From Candidatus Paceibacterota bacterium (GTDB taxonomy: Bacteria; Verrucomicrobiota; Verrucomicrobiia; Limisphaerales; UBA8199): a stretch of 64,000 bases of DNA. A program made the position numbers and the translations under genes. Position 1 is the first letter of the stretch. Each line of letters starts with the position of its first letter. This document shows positions 56,541 through 64,000 of this stretch, in pieces. The notes beneath the pieces were generated by a model. That model did not search any database. It saw only the letters and a list, made by a program, of their open reading frames with translations, and was not told where the DNA came from. Location: positions 1-64,000 of the forward strand of contig DAOTCE010000009.1 of NCBI GenBank assembly GCA_035452965.1, given 5' to 3'.

Positions 56541-56759
56541 ATGAAGATTGACCAACATGTTGTTCAGCGGGCGCGCGGGTGGGCAGTTCTCGGTGAAGGT
56601 AACCAGCGCGATACCGTCGTGCTGCCAACCCAAGCAGCGGCGATTGCTCAAGCTCGCAAAATTGCACGCAGAAGCGGCGGTGACCTGATTATCCATTGTC
56701 TCAGCGGCCGTATTGATTCGTCGAAGAATAGCGAGTCCGCAGTGAGGAGCAAACCGTGA
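56541..56759 (+). CDS. DUF2188 protein
   Basis: A 72-residue protein from ATG 56541. It fits DUF2188: QHVVQRARGWAVLGEGNQRD, TVVLPTQAAAIAQARKIARR then GGDLIIHCLSGRI, the last being the family's typical 'L.IHG..GRI' strand. The function is not established. DUF2188 proteins are common as small members of defence and mobile regions. It is divergent from the WYL gene with only 43 bases between starts, so the intergenic control region is very short. Confidence 0.75.
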   Translation: MKIDQHVVQRARGWAVLGEGNQRDTVVLPTQAAAIAQARKIARRSGGDLIIHCLSGRIDSSKNSESAVRSKP

Positions 56760-56804
56760 TTTCCACCGCAAACACTGAAATCCAAAACCACAAGACAAAC
56801 CAAT

Positions 56805-57050
56805 ATGGCAAATCCAAATGATAGAAGCGTATACCGTCGCGACGACGGAAAGTGGGTCAACAAACTGAACACGTCGGACCGTGCGTCCAGCGTTCACGAT
56901 ACCCAAGCCGAGGCAAATCAAGCCGCCGCAGAAATGTTGAGAAACTCGGGCGGTGGTGAACGGACGACGATGGGCATCCATGGCACGATTGTAAGCAAAG
57001 ACACGATCGCGCCGGGACACGAAAGCGGCGTCAAGGACCGCGAGCACTGA
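56805..57050 (+). CDS. Second DUF2188-like protein
   Basis: An 81-residue protein from ATG 56805. Pattern: VYRRDDGKWVNKLNTSDRAS, HDTQAEANQAAAEMLRNSGG, GERTTMGIHGTIVSKDTIAP. The DGKW...TQ.EA..AA...L...GGE layout is the DUF2188 module but with a different tail, so this is a diverged companion to the previous gene and not a copy. Forty-five bases separate them. Confidence 0.7.
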   Translation: MANPNDRSVYRRDDGKWVNKLNTSDRASSVHDTQAEANQAAAEMLRNSGGGERTTMGIHGTIVSKDTIAPGHESGVKDREH

Positions 57051-57062
57051 CCATCCTTGTTT

Positions 57063-57530
57063 ATGGCGTATACAGGCGCACAACTTGACTGGATTTACGG
57101 TTGCACGAGCGGCTATTGCCACCTCTGTCACACGAAACTCTCCAGGAAGAACTACAACCGGCCGGGCAGACGGGGCTCATGGCATGTGGACCACTCCAAT
57201 GCTCGTTCCAACGGCGGCACGGACCGGTGTCCTAATCTCAAGCCCGCATGCATTGACTGCAATCTCGACAAAAGCAACAAAACCACACGGACTGCCCGGC
57301 GCTGGAATGGAAAAACGCGAGCGCCGCTGTCGCGCGAGAAGCGGAAACAAGCCAAGACGGAAAACGCGATCCTCGGCGCTTTGGGTGGCGGTGTGGTCGG
57401 TTTTGCCGTCGGAGGCCGGTTGGTGCGGTGGTTGGAGCGCTGGCTGGTGGACGTCTGGCCGGGGCGGCAAACCCCGACAAATGATCAAGTGTCAGAATAC
57501 CCCAGCCAAGGATTGACTATCACCGAGTAA
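57063..57530 (+). CDS. HNH nuclease with glycine-zipper membrane segment
   Basis: A 155-residue protein from ATG 57063. The HNH fold is clear: GYCHLCHTKLSRKNY, GSWHVDHSNARSNGGTD, then NLKPACIDCNLDKSNKTT, with two zinc-binding CxxC and the His-Asp-His catalytic part. After a basic linker, AILGALGGGVVGFAVGGRLV is a glycine-zipper type membrane segment, followed by WLERWLVDVW. A membrane-linked HNH nuclease beside two DUF2188 proteins and a WYL regulator resembles a small defence module. DNA cleavage is inferred from the family. Confidence 0.8.
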   Translation: MAYTGAQLDWIYGCTSGYCHLCHTKLSRKNYNRPGRRGSWHVDHSNARSNGGTDRCPNLKPACIDCNLDKSNKTTRTARRWNGKTRAPLSREKRKQAKTENAILGALGGGVVGFAVGGRLVRWLERWLVDVWPGRQTPTNDQVSEYPSQGLTITE

Positions 57531-57623
57531 TCAGAGGAGGTCGTAATATCAAACCCGGAAACAGGCTCAACCCGCAGCTCCAAGCAGGTAACCCAGCGCT
57601 CCACCCTACCGCAAATACGCACC

Positions 57624-57691
57624 TACAGTATCAACAATCCGGCATAACGAATTGCAATTTGACAACCGCCCGAACTTTGATACTGTATATT
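57624..57691 (+). promoter_or_regulatory. Promoter region with an 11-bp inverted repeat
   Basis: Perfect inverted repeat TACAGTATCAA (57624-57634) and TTGATACTGTA (57677-57687), 42 bases apart. Between and overlapping is TTGACA (57659-57664) followed after 16 bases by TACTGT or after 21 by TATATT. This fits a promoter for the rightward R-M and CD-NTase genes, with an operator for a dimeric or looped repressor, perhaps the WYL protein. Confidence 0.55.
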
Positions 57692-57852
57692 TCGTCGGTT
57701 CAAACGAAAGGCATCACCGGCGACCGGGATGCCTTTCCAGCCAACCGCGAGCCTTGCGGCCACGATCAGGTGTTGCGACCAAGAAGGTGGCAGAGGGGCG
57801 GGCGGGAAACAACAACTATTCGGGGTCGAGTCGCGCCTCGCACCGCGACATT

Positions 57853-58560
57853 ATGATCGCCCTTAAAAAGCCAACTGGCCCGCGGCCCTTGCCGCGCATC
57901 AGCGTCACCAAACTTGGTGAATATGTCGGCAGCCGGTCCGCTGCCCGACGCAAAACCATCCTCGTGGACCAGAAGTATCCCAAGCCGTTCAAGACGGCCA
58001 TTTACAATGACTGCTTCGACCCCTTGGTCGGATTCTTCGTGGATGCTGCACATGACCCGGCGGCGGTGAGGGCAGCCATCACCGCCATTCAATCCCGAAC
58101 GGTCGCGACCGAGGCCGAGGAGATGCGTCGTCAGGTCAACAGCCAAGCGCTCGACCACCTGCTTAACACCGCGCCCAGCCTGCCGCTCACCGGCATCACG
58201 TTCCGCAAAGCACCCGAATCCGCCAAGCACCTGCTCATCGCGGGCGTCGAAGTCAGCATTCGGCCCGAACTGGAACTCGTCGTCACAGGGAAAGGCGGGG
58301 TGGTTCGCTACGGTCTGCTCAAGCTCTACCTGAGCAAGAGTCATCCACTCACGGACGACGCCGGAAATTACGTCGCCACGCTCGTTCATTCCTACGCGAG
58401 TCATCGTTTCACCGGACCGAAATCCGTGGACCGGAAGCACTGCTACGTCTTCGACGTATTTCAGGAGAAGCTCTTTGTCGCGCCGGTGAACCACACTCAA
58501 CGTCGCAAGGACATCAACGCAGCCTGCGAAGAAATCGCGAGCCGCTGGCCATCACTCTAA
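57853..58560 (+). CDS. Hypothetical protein leading the type I R-M cluster
   Basis: A 235-residue protein from ATG 57853. The start was chosen because the frame further left is not protein-like and overlaps the putative promoter. Pattern: KPTGPRPLPRISVTKLGEYV, RRKTILVDQKYPKPFKTAIY, then a helical middle (EMRRQVNSQALDHLLNTAP) and strand-rich end (VVRYGLLKLYLSKSHPLTDD). Proteins with this RISVTKLGEY start are seen beside defence genes; I cannot name the family. It heads a tightly spaced series running to the window edge. Confidence 0.65.
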   Translation: MIALKKPTGPRPLPRISVTKLGEYVGSRSAARRKTILVDQKYPKPFKTAIYNDCFDPLVGFFVDAAHDPAAVRAAITAIQSRTVATEAEEMRRQVNSQALDHLLNTAPSLPLTGITFRKAPESAKHLLIAGVEVSIRPELELVVTGKGGVVRYGLLKLYLSKSHPLTDDAGNYVATLVHSYASHRFTGPKSVDRKHCYVFDVFQEKLFVAPVNHTQRRKDINAACEEIASRWPSL

Positions 58561-58572
58561 CCAAACGATACT

Positions 58573-58746
58573 ATGGCAACGAATCCACCTAAAGGCGACG
58601 GCCACCGGAATGGTCCAGTGACGAACCGTTCGCAAACTTGGAATCCCCACTCCGAACGCTGGGTGAAGCGCGACGGTGACACGGGGCGCTTTATGGACAT
58701 GAAGTGCAATCCGAAACCGTTCAAAGGCGTGCGCAAAGAAAAGTAA
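58573..58746 (+). CDS. 57-residue small basic protein of defence islands
   Basis: Starts at ATG 58573 and ends with TAA at 58744-58746, four bases before the next gene. Pattern: NPPKGDGHRNGPVTNRSQTW, HSERWVKRDGDTGRFMDMK, PFKGVRKEK. I have seen small proteins with this 'GDGHR.G.V..RSQ...W.KRD..TGRFMD.K...PFKGVR.E' layout recurrently next to restriction or nucleotidyltransferase genes. Function unknown; basic charge suggests nucleic-acid binding or partner binding. Confidence 0.65.
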   Translation: MATNPPKGDGHRNGPVTNRSQTWNPHSERWVKRDGDTGRFMDMKCNPKPFKGVRKEK

Positions 58747-58749
58747 TCT

Positions 58750-59340
58750 GTGAACACAACGCTTGGACAAGTCGCCGCGCTACGGGCCGGCTATCCATTC
58801 CGGTCGAGCATTGAGCCCGACCCGGACGGGACTGTCGCGTTGATTCAGGGGCGCGATGTGGACGCCGACCGCCTCCGCATCGCGCCTGCCCAAGATGGGC
58901 TGACGCAGATTAGCGCCAGCGGGATTCGGAATCTCACCGAGCACCTGCTTCAGCCCGGCGACGTGATTCTCATGGCGCGCGGCCCGCGCAACTACGCCGT
59001 TCCCATCGGCGAAACCAGCGGGCAGGCCATCGTGCCGGGCAGTTTTCACGTCCTCCGTCCCGACACAACCCTTGTGTTCCCGCCATTCCTCGCGTGGTGG
59101 CTCAACCAGGACGCGTCGCAGCAATTCATGCGCGCAAACAATTCTGGAACGACCATTCCCATGATTTCCCTCGACGTGCTGCGCGCGTTGCCAGTGCAAC
59201 TGCCGCCGCTGGACGTGCAACGCCGCGTTGCCGAACTCAATTCACTGATCGAACAGGAACACAATCTCATGAACGAACTTTCCACCGCCCGTCGCGACCT
59301 CTTGCGCGCCTGGGCCAACCAACAAGCCGCCCATGCCTGA
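58750..59340 (+). CDS. Half-length type I specificity (HsdS-like) protein
   Basis: A 196-residue protein from GTG 58750. It contains one target-recognition domain (GTVALIQGRDVDADRLRIAP, LQPGDVILMARGPRNYAVPI) and one conserved helix (RALPVQLPPLDVQRRVAELN, SLIEQEHNLMNELSTARRDL). Full HsdS proteins have two of each; half-size S proteins can dimerise and recognise a palindromic bipartite site. It overlaps the HsdM start by eight bases. With the complete HsdS at 60853 the locus would have two alternative specificity units for one methyltransferase. Confidence 0.8.
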   Translation: MNTTLGQVAALRAGYPFRSSIEPDPDGTVALIQGRDVDADRLRIAPAQDGLTQISASGIRNLTEHLLQPGDVILMARGPRNYAVPIGETSGQAIVPGSFHVLRPDTTLVFPPFLAWWLNQDASQQFMRANNSGTTIPMISLDVLRALPVQLPPLDVQRRVAELNSLIEQEHNLMNELSTARRDLLRAWANQQAAHA

Positions 59341-60856
59341 TCCCATCATTGACCGCAAAGCCGAAATCAACCGCGTTGCCTGGAAGGCGTGCGACACCTT
59401 CCGGGGCGTCATGGATTCGTCAGTTTACAAGGACTACGTCCTGACCATGCTCTTCCTCAAATACCTGAGTGACGTGCGCCGGCAACGCGTCGAGGAACTA
59501 CGCGCCCAGTTTCCCAAGGACGAAGTCATGGTGCAGCGCCGCCTTGCTCGTGAGCGGTTTATCATGCCGGAGGACGCCACGTTCGATTCGCTCCACGCCC
59601 AGCGCGATGCCGACAACATCGGCGAACTCATCAACCACGCGCTCGATTCCATCGAAGACGAGAACAAGGCCAAGCTCGACGGCGTGTTCCGCAAGATTGA
59701 TTTCAACTCAGAGGTGAACCTCGGCGAAACGCGCGACCGCAACCGCCGCCTCAAGCACCTGCTGGAAGACTTCGCACCATTGGATCTCCGCCCGCGCACG
59801 CTTGGCAACGCCGACATCATCGGCGATTGCTACGAATATCTCATCGGCCAGTTCGCTTCCGACGCTGGCAAGAAGGGCGGCGAGTTCTACACGCCCGCCG
59901 AGGTCGCCACGTTACTCGCCAAGCTGCTTGCGCCAAAACCGGGCAACAAGATATGCGACCCAACGTGCGGCTCGGGCTCGCTGCTGGTGAAAGTCGCCCA
60001 CGAAGTGCCGCGCAAGGACAAGACACAGCCCGCCAACGTCGCCGTGTTCGGCATGGAGAACAACAACCAGACCTATGCGCTGGCGCGGATGAACATGTTC
60101 CTCCACGGCCTTGACGCCGCGCGCATCGAATGGTGCGACGCGCTCAACTCACCCAAGCTTGTCGAAGACAGCCGCCTGATGAAGTTCGACATCGTGGTCG
60201 CCAATCCGCCGTTCTCGCTCGACAAGTGGGGCGCGGAAAAAGCCGCCGCCGATCCTTACGGCCGCTTCCATCGCGGCATCCCGCCCAAGAGCCGGGGCGA
60301 CTATGCGTTCATCACGCACATGATCGAAGCCGCTGCCGCTGGCTCAGGCCGCGTCGGTGTCATCGTGCCGCATGGCGTGCTGTTTCGCGGCGCGTCCGAA
60401 GGGAAGATTCGGCAGACGCTCATTGAGGAAAACCTGCTCGAAGCCGTCATCGGCCTGCCGGTGAATCTCTTCTATGGAACGGGCATTCCCGCCGCGATTC
60501 TCCTGTTCAACAAGGGCAAGAAGGAAGCCCGCCACGGCACGGACATCCTGTTCATTGACGCCAGCCGCGACTTCGCAGCCGATGCCAAGCAGAACAAGCT
60601 CCGCCCGCAGGACATCGAGAAGATTGTCGAGACATTCCGTAAATTCGAGGACGTGCCCAAATACGCCAAGCGCGTGACGTTCGAGGAAGTGAAGGAGAAC
60701 GACTTCAATCTGAACATCCCGCGCTACGTGGACACCTTCGAGCCGGAAGCCCCGGTGGACTTGAAGAAGGTGCAGAAGGAAATCACCCGCCTCGAAAACG
60801 AACTCGTAGGCGTGCGAAAGGAGATTGGCCGCTACCTCAAGGAGCTTGGACTGTGA
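59333..60856 (+). CDS. hsdM: Type I restriction-modification methyltransferase subunit
   Basis: A 507-residue N6-adenine methyltransferase. HsdM N-terminal helical domain (VMDSSVYKDYVLTMLFLKYL), then FYTPAEVATLLAKLL, SAM motif DPTCGSGSLLVKVAHEV, catalytic FDIVVANPPFSLDKWG (NPPF), and YAFITHMIEAAAAGSGRVGV. The C-terminal coiled coil (QKEITRLENELVGVRKEIGR) contacts HsdS. Length is the usual 500. It forms the modification unit with HsdS and, in a full system, restricts with HsdR, which is not seen here. Four-base overlap with the next gene. Confidence 0.95.
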   Translation: MPDPIIDRKAEINRVAWKACDTFRGVMDSSVYKDYVLTMLFLKYLSDVRRQRVEELRAQFPKDEVMVQRRLARERFIMPEDATFDSLHAQRDADNIGELINHALDSIEDENKAKLDGVFRKIDFNSEVNLGETRDRNRRLKHLLEDFAPLDLRPRTLGNADIIGDCYEYLIGQFASDAGKKGGEFYTPAEVATLLAKLLAPKPGNKICDPTCGSGSLLVKVAHEVPRKDKTQPANVAVFGMENNNQTYALARMNMFLHGLDAARIEWCDALNSPKLVEDSRLMKFDIVVANPPFSLDKWGAEKAAADPYGRFHRGIPPKSRGDYAFITHMIEAAAAGSGRVGVIVPHGVLFRGASEGKIRQTLIEENLLEAVIGLPVNLFYGTGIPAAILLFNKGKKEARHGTDILFIDASRDFAADAKQNKLRPQDIEKIVETFRKFEDVPKYAKRVTFEEVKENDFNLNIPRYVDTFEPEAPVDLKKVQKEITRLENELVGVRKEIGRYLKELGL

Positions 60857-62052
60857 CGAAGTTGCCTAGCAACTGGAAACGTGTTCGATTCGATTCGATA
60901 ACGCGCATCGAGAACGGCCAGGTATCGCCGCTGGAAGACTGCTACGCGGACCGGTTGTATCTCGGACCAGAAAACATCGAGTCGGGGACAGGCGCTATTA
61001 GTGGGCTGAAGACTTGCAGGGCGCTTGGGCTGACCTCAGGCAAATATCCTTTCAGAGCGGGGGCAATCGTTTACAGCAAAATCCGCCCAAACTTGAACAA
61101 GGTCTGCCTCGTTGACTTCGATGGGGTGTCAAGTGCTGACGCCTATCCCATATATGTCAATGCCGAGGTTGCTGCTGCCTTCTTGGTGCAAGTGATGCGT
61201 TCACCAATGTTTGTTCGCCAAGCCATAGCAACGTCTGCACGAACCGGGATGCCGAAGGTCAACCGCGAAGAATTGGGCTCATTCATTGTTCCAATACCGC
61301 CGTTTTCGGAACAACAAACCATTGCCGCAATTCTCCACGCGTGGGATCGAGGCATTGAGAAGCTACAACAACTCATCATCGTAAAGACGGACCGAATGGG
61401 AGCACTTCGCCGCGACCTGCTATTTGGCGAGCAGAGGTTCTCTTTCGCTAGGCGGGCGAAGTGGCAGTGCGTCCAATTAAGCGAAGTCCTGAAGCACATC
61501 TTCCGCCCGGTCAACTGGTCGCCGAACGACGTTTATCGCCTCATCAGCATCCGCCGCCGTTGTGGTGGACTGTTCCGCCGTGAGGATTTGCGCGGCGCAG
61601 ACTACAAGACCACCGACCTGCACGAGATTCGCACCGGCGACTTTCTAGTTTCCAAGCGGCAGGTTGTTCACGGCGCGTGGGGCATGGTCACGAAGGAGTT
61701 CTCCGGCTGCCATGTCTCCAAGGAATACTCCATCCTCGTTAACAAAGCCCCTGACGTGCTGCACATGCCGTTCTTTGACTGGCTGTGCCACGAGCAGCGC
61801 ATGTGGCATCTGGCATTCCTCGCCAGCGACGGCGTCCACCGCGAAAAGCTCATCTTCGATTCCAAGGACTTCCTGCGCCACTACATCGAGTTGCCTCCCA
61901 CCATCGAGGAGCAAAAACACATCGTGCAGGTGCTCGACGCCTGCGACCGCGAAATCCGCCTGCTCGAAGCCGAGTTGGAAGCCCTCAAGCAACAAAAGCG
62001 CGGCCTGATGCAAAAACTCCTGACCGGCGAAATCCGTGTTAAGACCAAATAG
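60853..62052 (+). CDS. hsdS: Type I specificity subunit HsdS
   Basis: A 399-residue protein from GTG 60853 with two target-recognition domains and two conserved helices: FIVPIPPFSEQQTIAAILHA then the helix to about residue 190, and ELPPTIEEQKHIVQVLDACD, EAELEALKQQKRGLMQKLLT at the end. TRD1 has RFDSITRIENGQVSPLEDCY, TRD2 LIRLISIR-like HIFRPVNWSPNDVYRLISIR. The final LTGEIRVK is a common HsdS end. It sets the DNA target of the HsdM complex. Two bases separate it from the DUF6602 gene, so that gene is part of the same transcript. Confidence 0.92.
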   Translation: MTKLPSNWKRVRFDSITRIENGQVSPLEDCYADRLYLGPENIESGTGAISGLKTCRALGLTSGKYPFRAGAIVYSKIRPNLNKVCLVDFDGVSSADAYPIYVNAEVAAAFLVQVMRSPMFVRQAIATSARTGMPKVNREELGSFIVPIPPFSEQQTIAAILHAWDRGIEKLQQLIIVKTDRMGALRRDLLFGEQRFSFARRAKWQCVQLSEVLKHIFRPVNWSPNDVYRLISIRRRCGGLFRREDLRGADYKTTDLHEIRTGDFLVSKRQVVHGAWGMVTKEFSGCHVSKEYSILVNKAPDVLHMPFFDWLCHEQRMWHLAFLASDGVHREKLIFDSKDFLRHYIELPPTIEEQKHIVQVLDACDREIRLLEAELEALKQQKRGLMQKLLTGEIRVKTK

Positions 62053-62054
62053 GT

Positions 62055-62831
62055 ATGAGCGACGACAACGTGACTCCCAAGAACTCCGACTTTCTTCGTG
62101 ATGCGTTCGCGACAGAACAGGAATGCCTCGCGGCTCGGTTGAGGTCCTCGCGCCGCATCACCCACGCGGGCGACCGAGGCGAAGTCAACGAGCAGCACTT
62201 CATTGATTTTCTGCGCAAGTATCTCCCGAACCGCTACACCGTTGAGAAGGCCATCGTGCTTGATAGCGACGGCAAGGTCAGTCAGTCCATTGATGTGGTG
62301 GTGTTTGATCGGCAATACACGCCCGCCCTGCTGGACAACGACAAGCATCGCTATGTCCCCGCAGAGGCCGTCTATGCCGTGTTTGAGTGCAAGCCGAAGA
62401 TTGACAAGGGCTACCTGGAATACGCGGCGGACAAAGCCGCGTCAGTGCGCCGGCTGAAGCGGACATCGGTCGAAATCTACACGGCCAACGGCAGACTTTC
62501 CCCGAAGCCACACTTCGAGATTGTGGCGGGCATTCTCGCCATCGAAGTGGATTGGAAGGACGGTCTGGGCGAATCGTTTCGGGAGATTCACGCGAAGCTG
62601 CCGAAGGAGGGCACGATTGACTGCGGGTTTGCCGCAACGGGCGCGAGTTTTGATGTTTTCGAAGCACAGGGCAAATACACGTTCGGCCCACCGGAAAACG
62701 CGCTTGCCCATTTTGCATTCCGACTGCTCTCGAAACTGCAATCCCTGGCCACAGTCCCGGCAGTGGACTGGATGGCCTACGCCAACCAACTCGCAAACAA
62801 GCCCGCCACCCAAGGAGTGCCCCATGTTTGA
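62055..62831 (+). CDS. DUF6602 protein with PD-(D/E)XK-like nuclease core
   Basis: A 258-residue protein. The segment GDRGEVNEQHFIDFLRKYLP, VSQSIDVVVFDRQYTPALLD then AVYAVFECKPKI reads as a restriction-type nuclease core: a helix with Glu43/Glu46, Asp80 at a strand end, and Glu111-x-Lys113. This is the pattern of PD-(D/E)XK enzymes, and the protein fits the DUF6602 family. It overlaps the CD-NTase gene by eight bases, so the pair is co-translated. In CBASS, a nuclease beside the cyclase is often the effector; here that is an inference. The protein is not needed for the R-M locus that precedes it. Confidence 0.72.
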   Translation: MSDDNVTPKNSDFLRDAFATEQECLAARLRSSRRITHAGDRGEVNEQHFIDFLRKYLPNRYTVEKAIVLDSDGKVSQSIDVVVFDRQYTPALLDNDKHRYVPAEAVYAVFECKPKIDKGYLEYAADKAASVRRLKRTSVEIYTANGRLSPKPHFEIVAGILAIEVDWKDGLGESFREIHAKLPKEGTIDCGFAATGASFDVFEAQGKYTFGPPENALAHFAFRLLSKLQSLATVPAVDWMAYANQLANKPATQGVPHV

Positions 62832-63933
62832 TTACAACGAACAGATTCAAGCTTACGAAACCGACTGTGTGAATCTGCCGCAGGCGGTAAAGGACAAATT
62901 GCGTGGCCACCGTGAAGCGAACCGCAATCGCCTCAAGCGAAATCGCCCCGAGGACATCCGCCTCAATGACGACCATTTCATTCCACAAGGTTCGATGGCC
63001 ATCAACACGACTGTGCAGGAAAAAGACAACGCCTACGACATTGACGATGGCGTGTGGTTTCACAAGGACGACTTGAAGAAGAAGGACGGCTCGGCCTACA
63101 CCGCCCGAGAAACCCAAGAGATGGTGCGCGATGCGCTCAAAGACACGAACTTCAACAAGCAGCCGGAAATTCACAACAACTGCGTCCGCGTGTTCTACGC
63201 TGAGGGCCATCACGTGGACGTGCCGTGTTACCGCAAGCTGGATGCAGACACCGACAACGAGCGGCAGGAATTGGCCGGGGCAAACGGCTTCACTCCGTCC
63301 GATCCTACCGAGATCAACCGTTGGTTTGAGGAACGCGTCGAGGCGCTGAACAAGCAGCGGGATGGAGCAGGCTCGCAATTGCGAGTGATGATTCGCCTGA
63401 TGAAACGGTTCGCCCGCAGTCGCGGCGAGGATTGGGACATGCCGAACGGGCTCAAGCTGACAATGCTGGTCGAGGAATGCGCTCCCAGCTACTACGAGCG
63501 TGACGACGAGGCGTTCTACTGGCTGCTTTCAAAGCTCAAGACCCGGCTTGCGTCCAGCCTCGAAGTCGAGAACCGGGCGCAAACCAAGACCCCGCGCGAC
63601 AAACTCACGAAATCCGCGAACGATGAAAACATGATCGAACTCCGCACCCGCGTAGGCGAGGCGCTCGACAAGCTGTTGGTGCTGCATCATCCCAACTGCA
63701 CGAAGCCGCAGGCGCGCGAGGCGTGGGATTGGGTGTTCCAAAGCGATGGCTTCTTTGAAGCCTACGACAAGGATTCGGCCAAGGCACATGCACTGTTCAG
63801 CAAGGCTGCGCTCGTGAATGCCGGCCTGGCTTCGACGAACGGTTCAGGGGTGATTGTCTCGACTTTTGTTGGGGCGGGCATGCCGAATCTGACTCACAAG
63901 TTCTATGGTGATGATTCCGACAAACAAGGCTGA
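62824..63933 (+). CDS. CD-NTase, DncV-like cyclic-nucleotide synthase
   Basis: A 369-residue nucleotidyltransferase-fold protein. The active site is Gly56-Ser57 (FIPQGSMAINTTVQ), Asp72 and Asp74 (AYDIDDGVWF) and Asp132 (HHVDVPCYR). The spacing, plus DPTEINRWFEERVEALNKQR and VMIRLMKRFARSRGEDWDMP, match DncV of Vibrio (QGSF...MDIDDG..., HIDVP, DPKIVEDWF). It would make a cyclic di- or oligonucleotide on phage infection, activating a downstream effector. It lies between DUF6602 and a cut gene, so a CBASS operon is likely. Start ATG 62824 overlaps the DUF6602 stop. Confidence 0.88.
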   Translation: MFDYNEQIQAYETDCVNLPQAVKDKLRGHREANRNRLKRNRPEDIRLNDDHFIPQGSMAINTTVQEKDNAYDIDDGVWFHKDDLKKKDGSAYTARETQEMVRDALKDTNFNKQPEIHNNCVRVFYAEGHHVDVPCYRKLDADTDNERQELAGANGFTPSDPTEINRWFEERVEALNKQRDGAGSQLRVMIRLMKRFARSRGEDWDMPNGLKLTMLVEECAPSYYERDDEAFYWLLSKLKTRLASSLEVENRAQTKTPRDKLTKSANDENMIELRTRVGEALDKLLVLHHPNCTKPQAREAWDWVFQSDGFFEAYDKDSAKAHALFSKAALVNAGLASTNGSGVIVSTFVGAGMPNLTHKFYGDDSDKQG

Positions 63934-64000
63934 CAAGTATCGCAAGGTCGTCAGCGAACAAGCGCTGCTTCGGGAGAAGTTCCCGTTTTTGAACTCCCGC
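63905..64000 (+). CDS. Partial gene after the CD-NTase (cut by window edge)
   Basis: Frame open from ATG 63905 (or 63911) to the edge, overlapping the CD-NTase stop. The first 32 residues read MVMIPTNKADKYRKVVSEQA, LLREKFPFL. Too short to identify. In type II CBASS the next gene is often the E1/E2-like Cap2, which would be the first thing to check. Confidence 0.55.
   Translation, partial: MVMIPTNKADKYRKVVSEQALLREKFPFLNSR

Noticed and set aside
1..64000. CRISPR arrays
   Set aside because: No regularly spaced 25-40 base direct repeats and no cas genes are visible.

Overview
The window looks like a composite mobile region of a Verrucomicrobiota bacterium (Limisphaerales/Pedosphaera-like). This is inferred from GC-rich coding sequence, dispersed low-complexity repeats of the type common in that phylum (CGAAATC tracts, CACGGATGAACAC tracts), a secreted fibronectin-III protein with the phylum-typical 'TNLVTW...FFRV' tail, and a divergent tyrosine integrase. 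No species can be named. No complete rRNA or tRNA gene and no CRISPR array is visible.

Layout. (1) 1-25.1 kb is a prophage-like element on the plus strand. It has early HTH regulators, a recombination/replication set (RuvC-like, DnaQ-like, ERF, ParB-like, SF2 helicase, Toprim primase-like, DUF1376), terminase small and large subunits, a 2.5 kb gene-free stretch packed with inverted repeats (13735-16279), then portal, scaffold, capsid, a small peptide, an ATP-grasp ligase, head-connector and membrane proteins, and a minus-strand tyrosine integrase. I see no tail genes and no endolysin. (2) At 25075-25098 lies what reads as the 3' end of a tRNA-Cys without its body. This is best explained as an attachment core between two elements inserted in tandem. 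(3) 25.1-55.5 kb is a mobilizable element: a RadC/JAB protein, a MobF relaxase and, beyond the cargo, a ParA/TraL-like ATPase and a TraD/TraG coupling protein. Between them sits a 22 kb arsenic and metal island transcribed leftwards.

The arsenic island has two ArsR-led operons. Operon A runs from ArsR (37.5 kb) through a second arsenate reductase, a Cys-rich protein, a triple fusion ArsM-ArsD-AhpD-like protein, thioredoxin/CcdA-like membrane proteins, ArsD, ArsA, a CC-tailed FmdB-like protein and ArsC to the ACR3 arsenite pump. Operon B runs from a second ArsR (49.8 kb) through a permease, small thioredoxin, P5CR-like protein, thioredoxin-NosL-like fusion, ArsF-like protein and CcdA to an RND efflux trio, a DGC-domain protein and a Tat-exported flavoprotein. 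A second ArsM with a SigZ-type sigma factor lies upstream. Together they would reduce, bind, methylate and export arsenic.

(4) 55.5-64 kb is a defence-like island: a WYL regulator, two DUF2188 proteins, an HNH protein with a glycine-zipper membrane segment, two proteins of unknown function, and a type I restriction-modification cluster (half-length HsdS, HsdM, HsdS; no HsdR seen). A DUF6602 protein with a PD-(D/E)XK-like core and a DncV-like CD-NTase follow directly, which suggests a CBASS operon; the next gene is cut by the window edge.

Most striking points: the gene-free palindrome cluster between terminase and portal, the tail-less capsid element, the ATP-grasp gene in its head module, the two outward-facing radC-like genes each preceded by large nested palindromes, the ArsM-ArsD-AhpD fusion, and the nuclease plus CD-NTase operon attached to a type I R-M locus.
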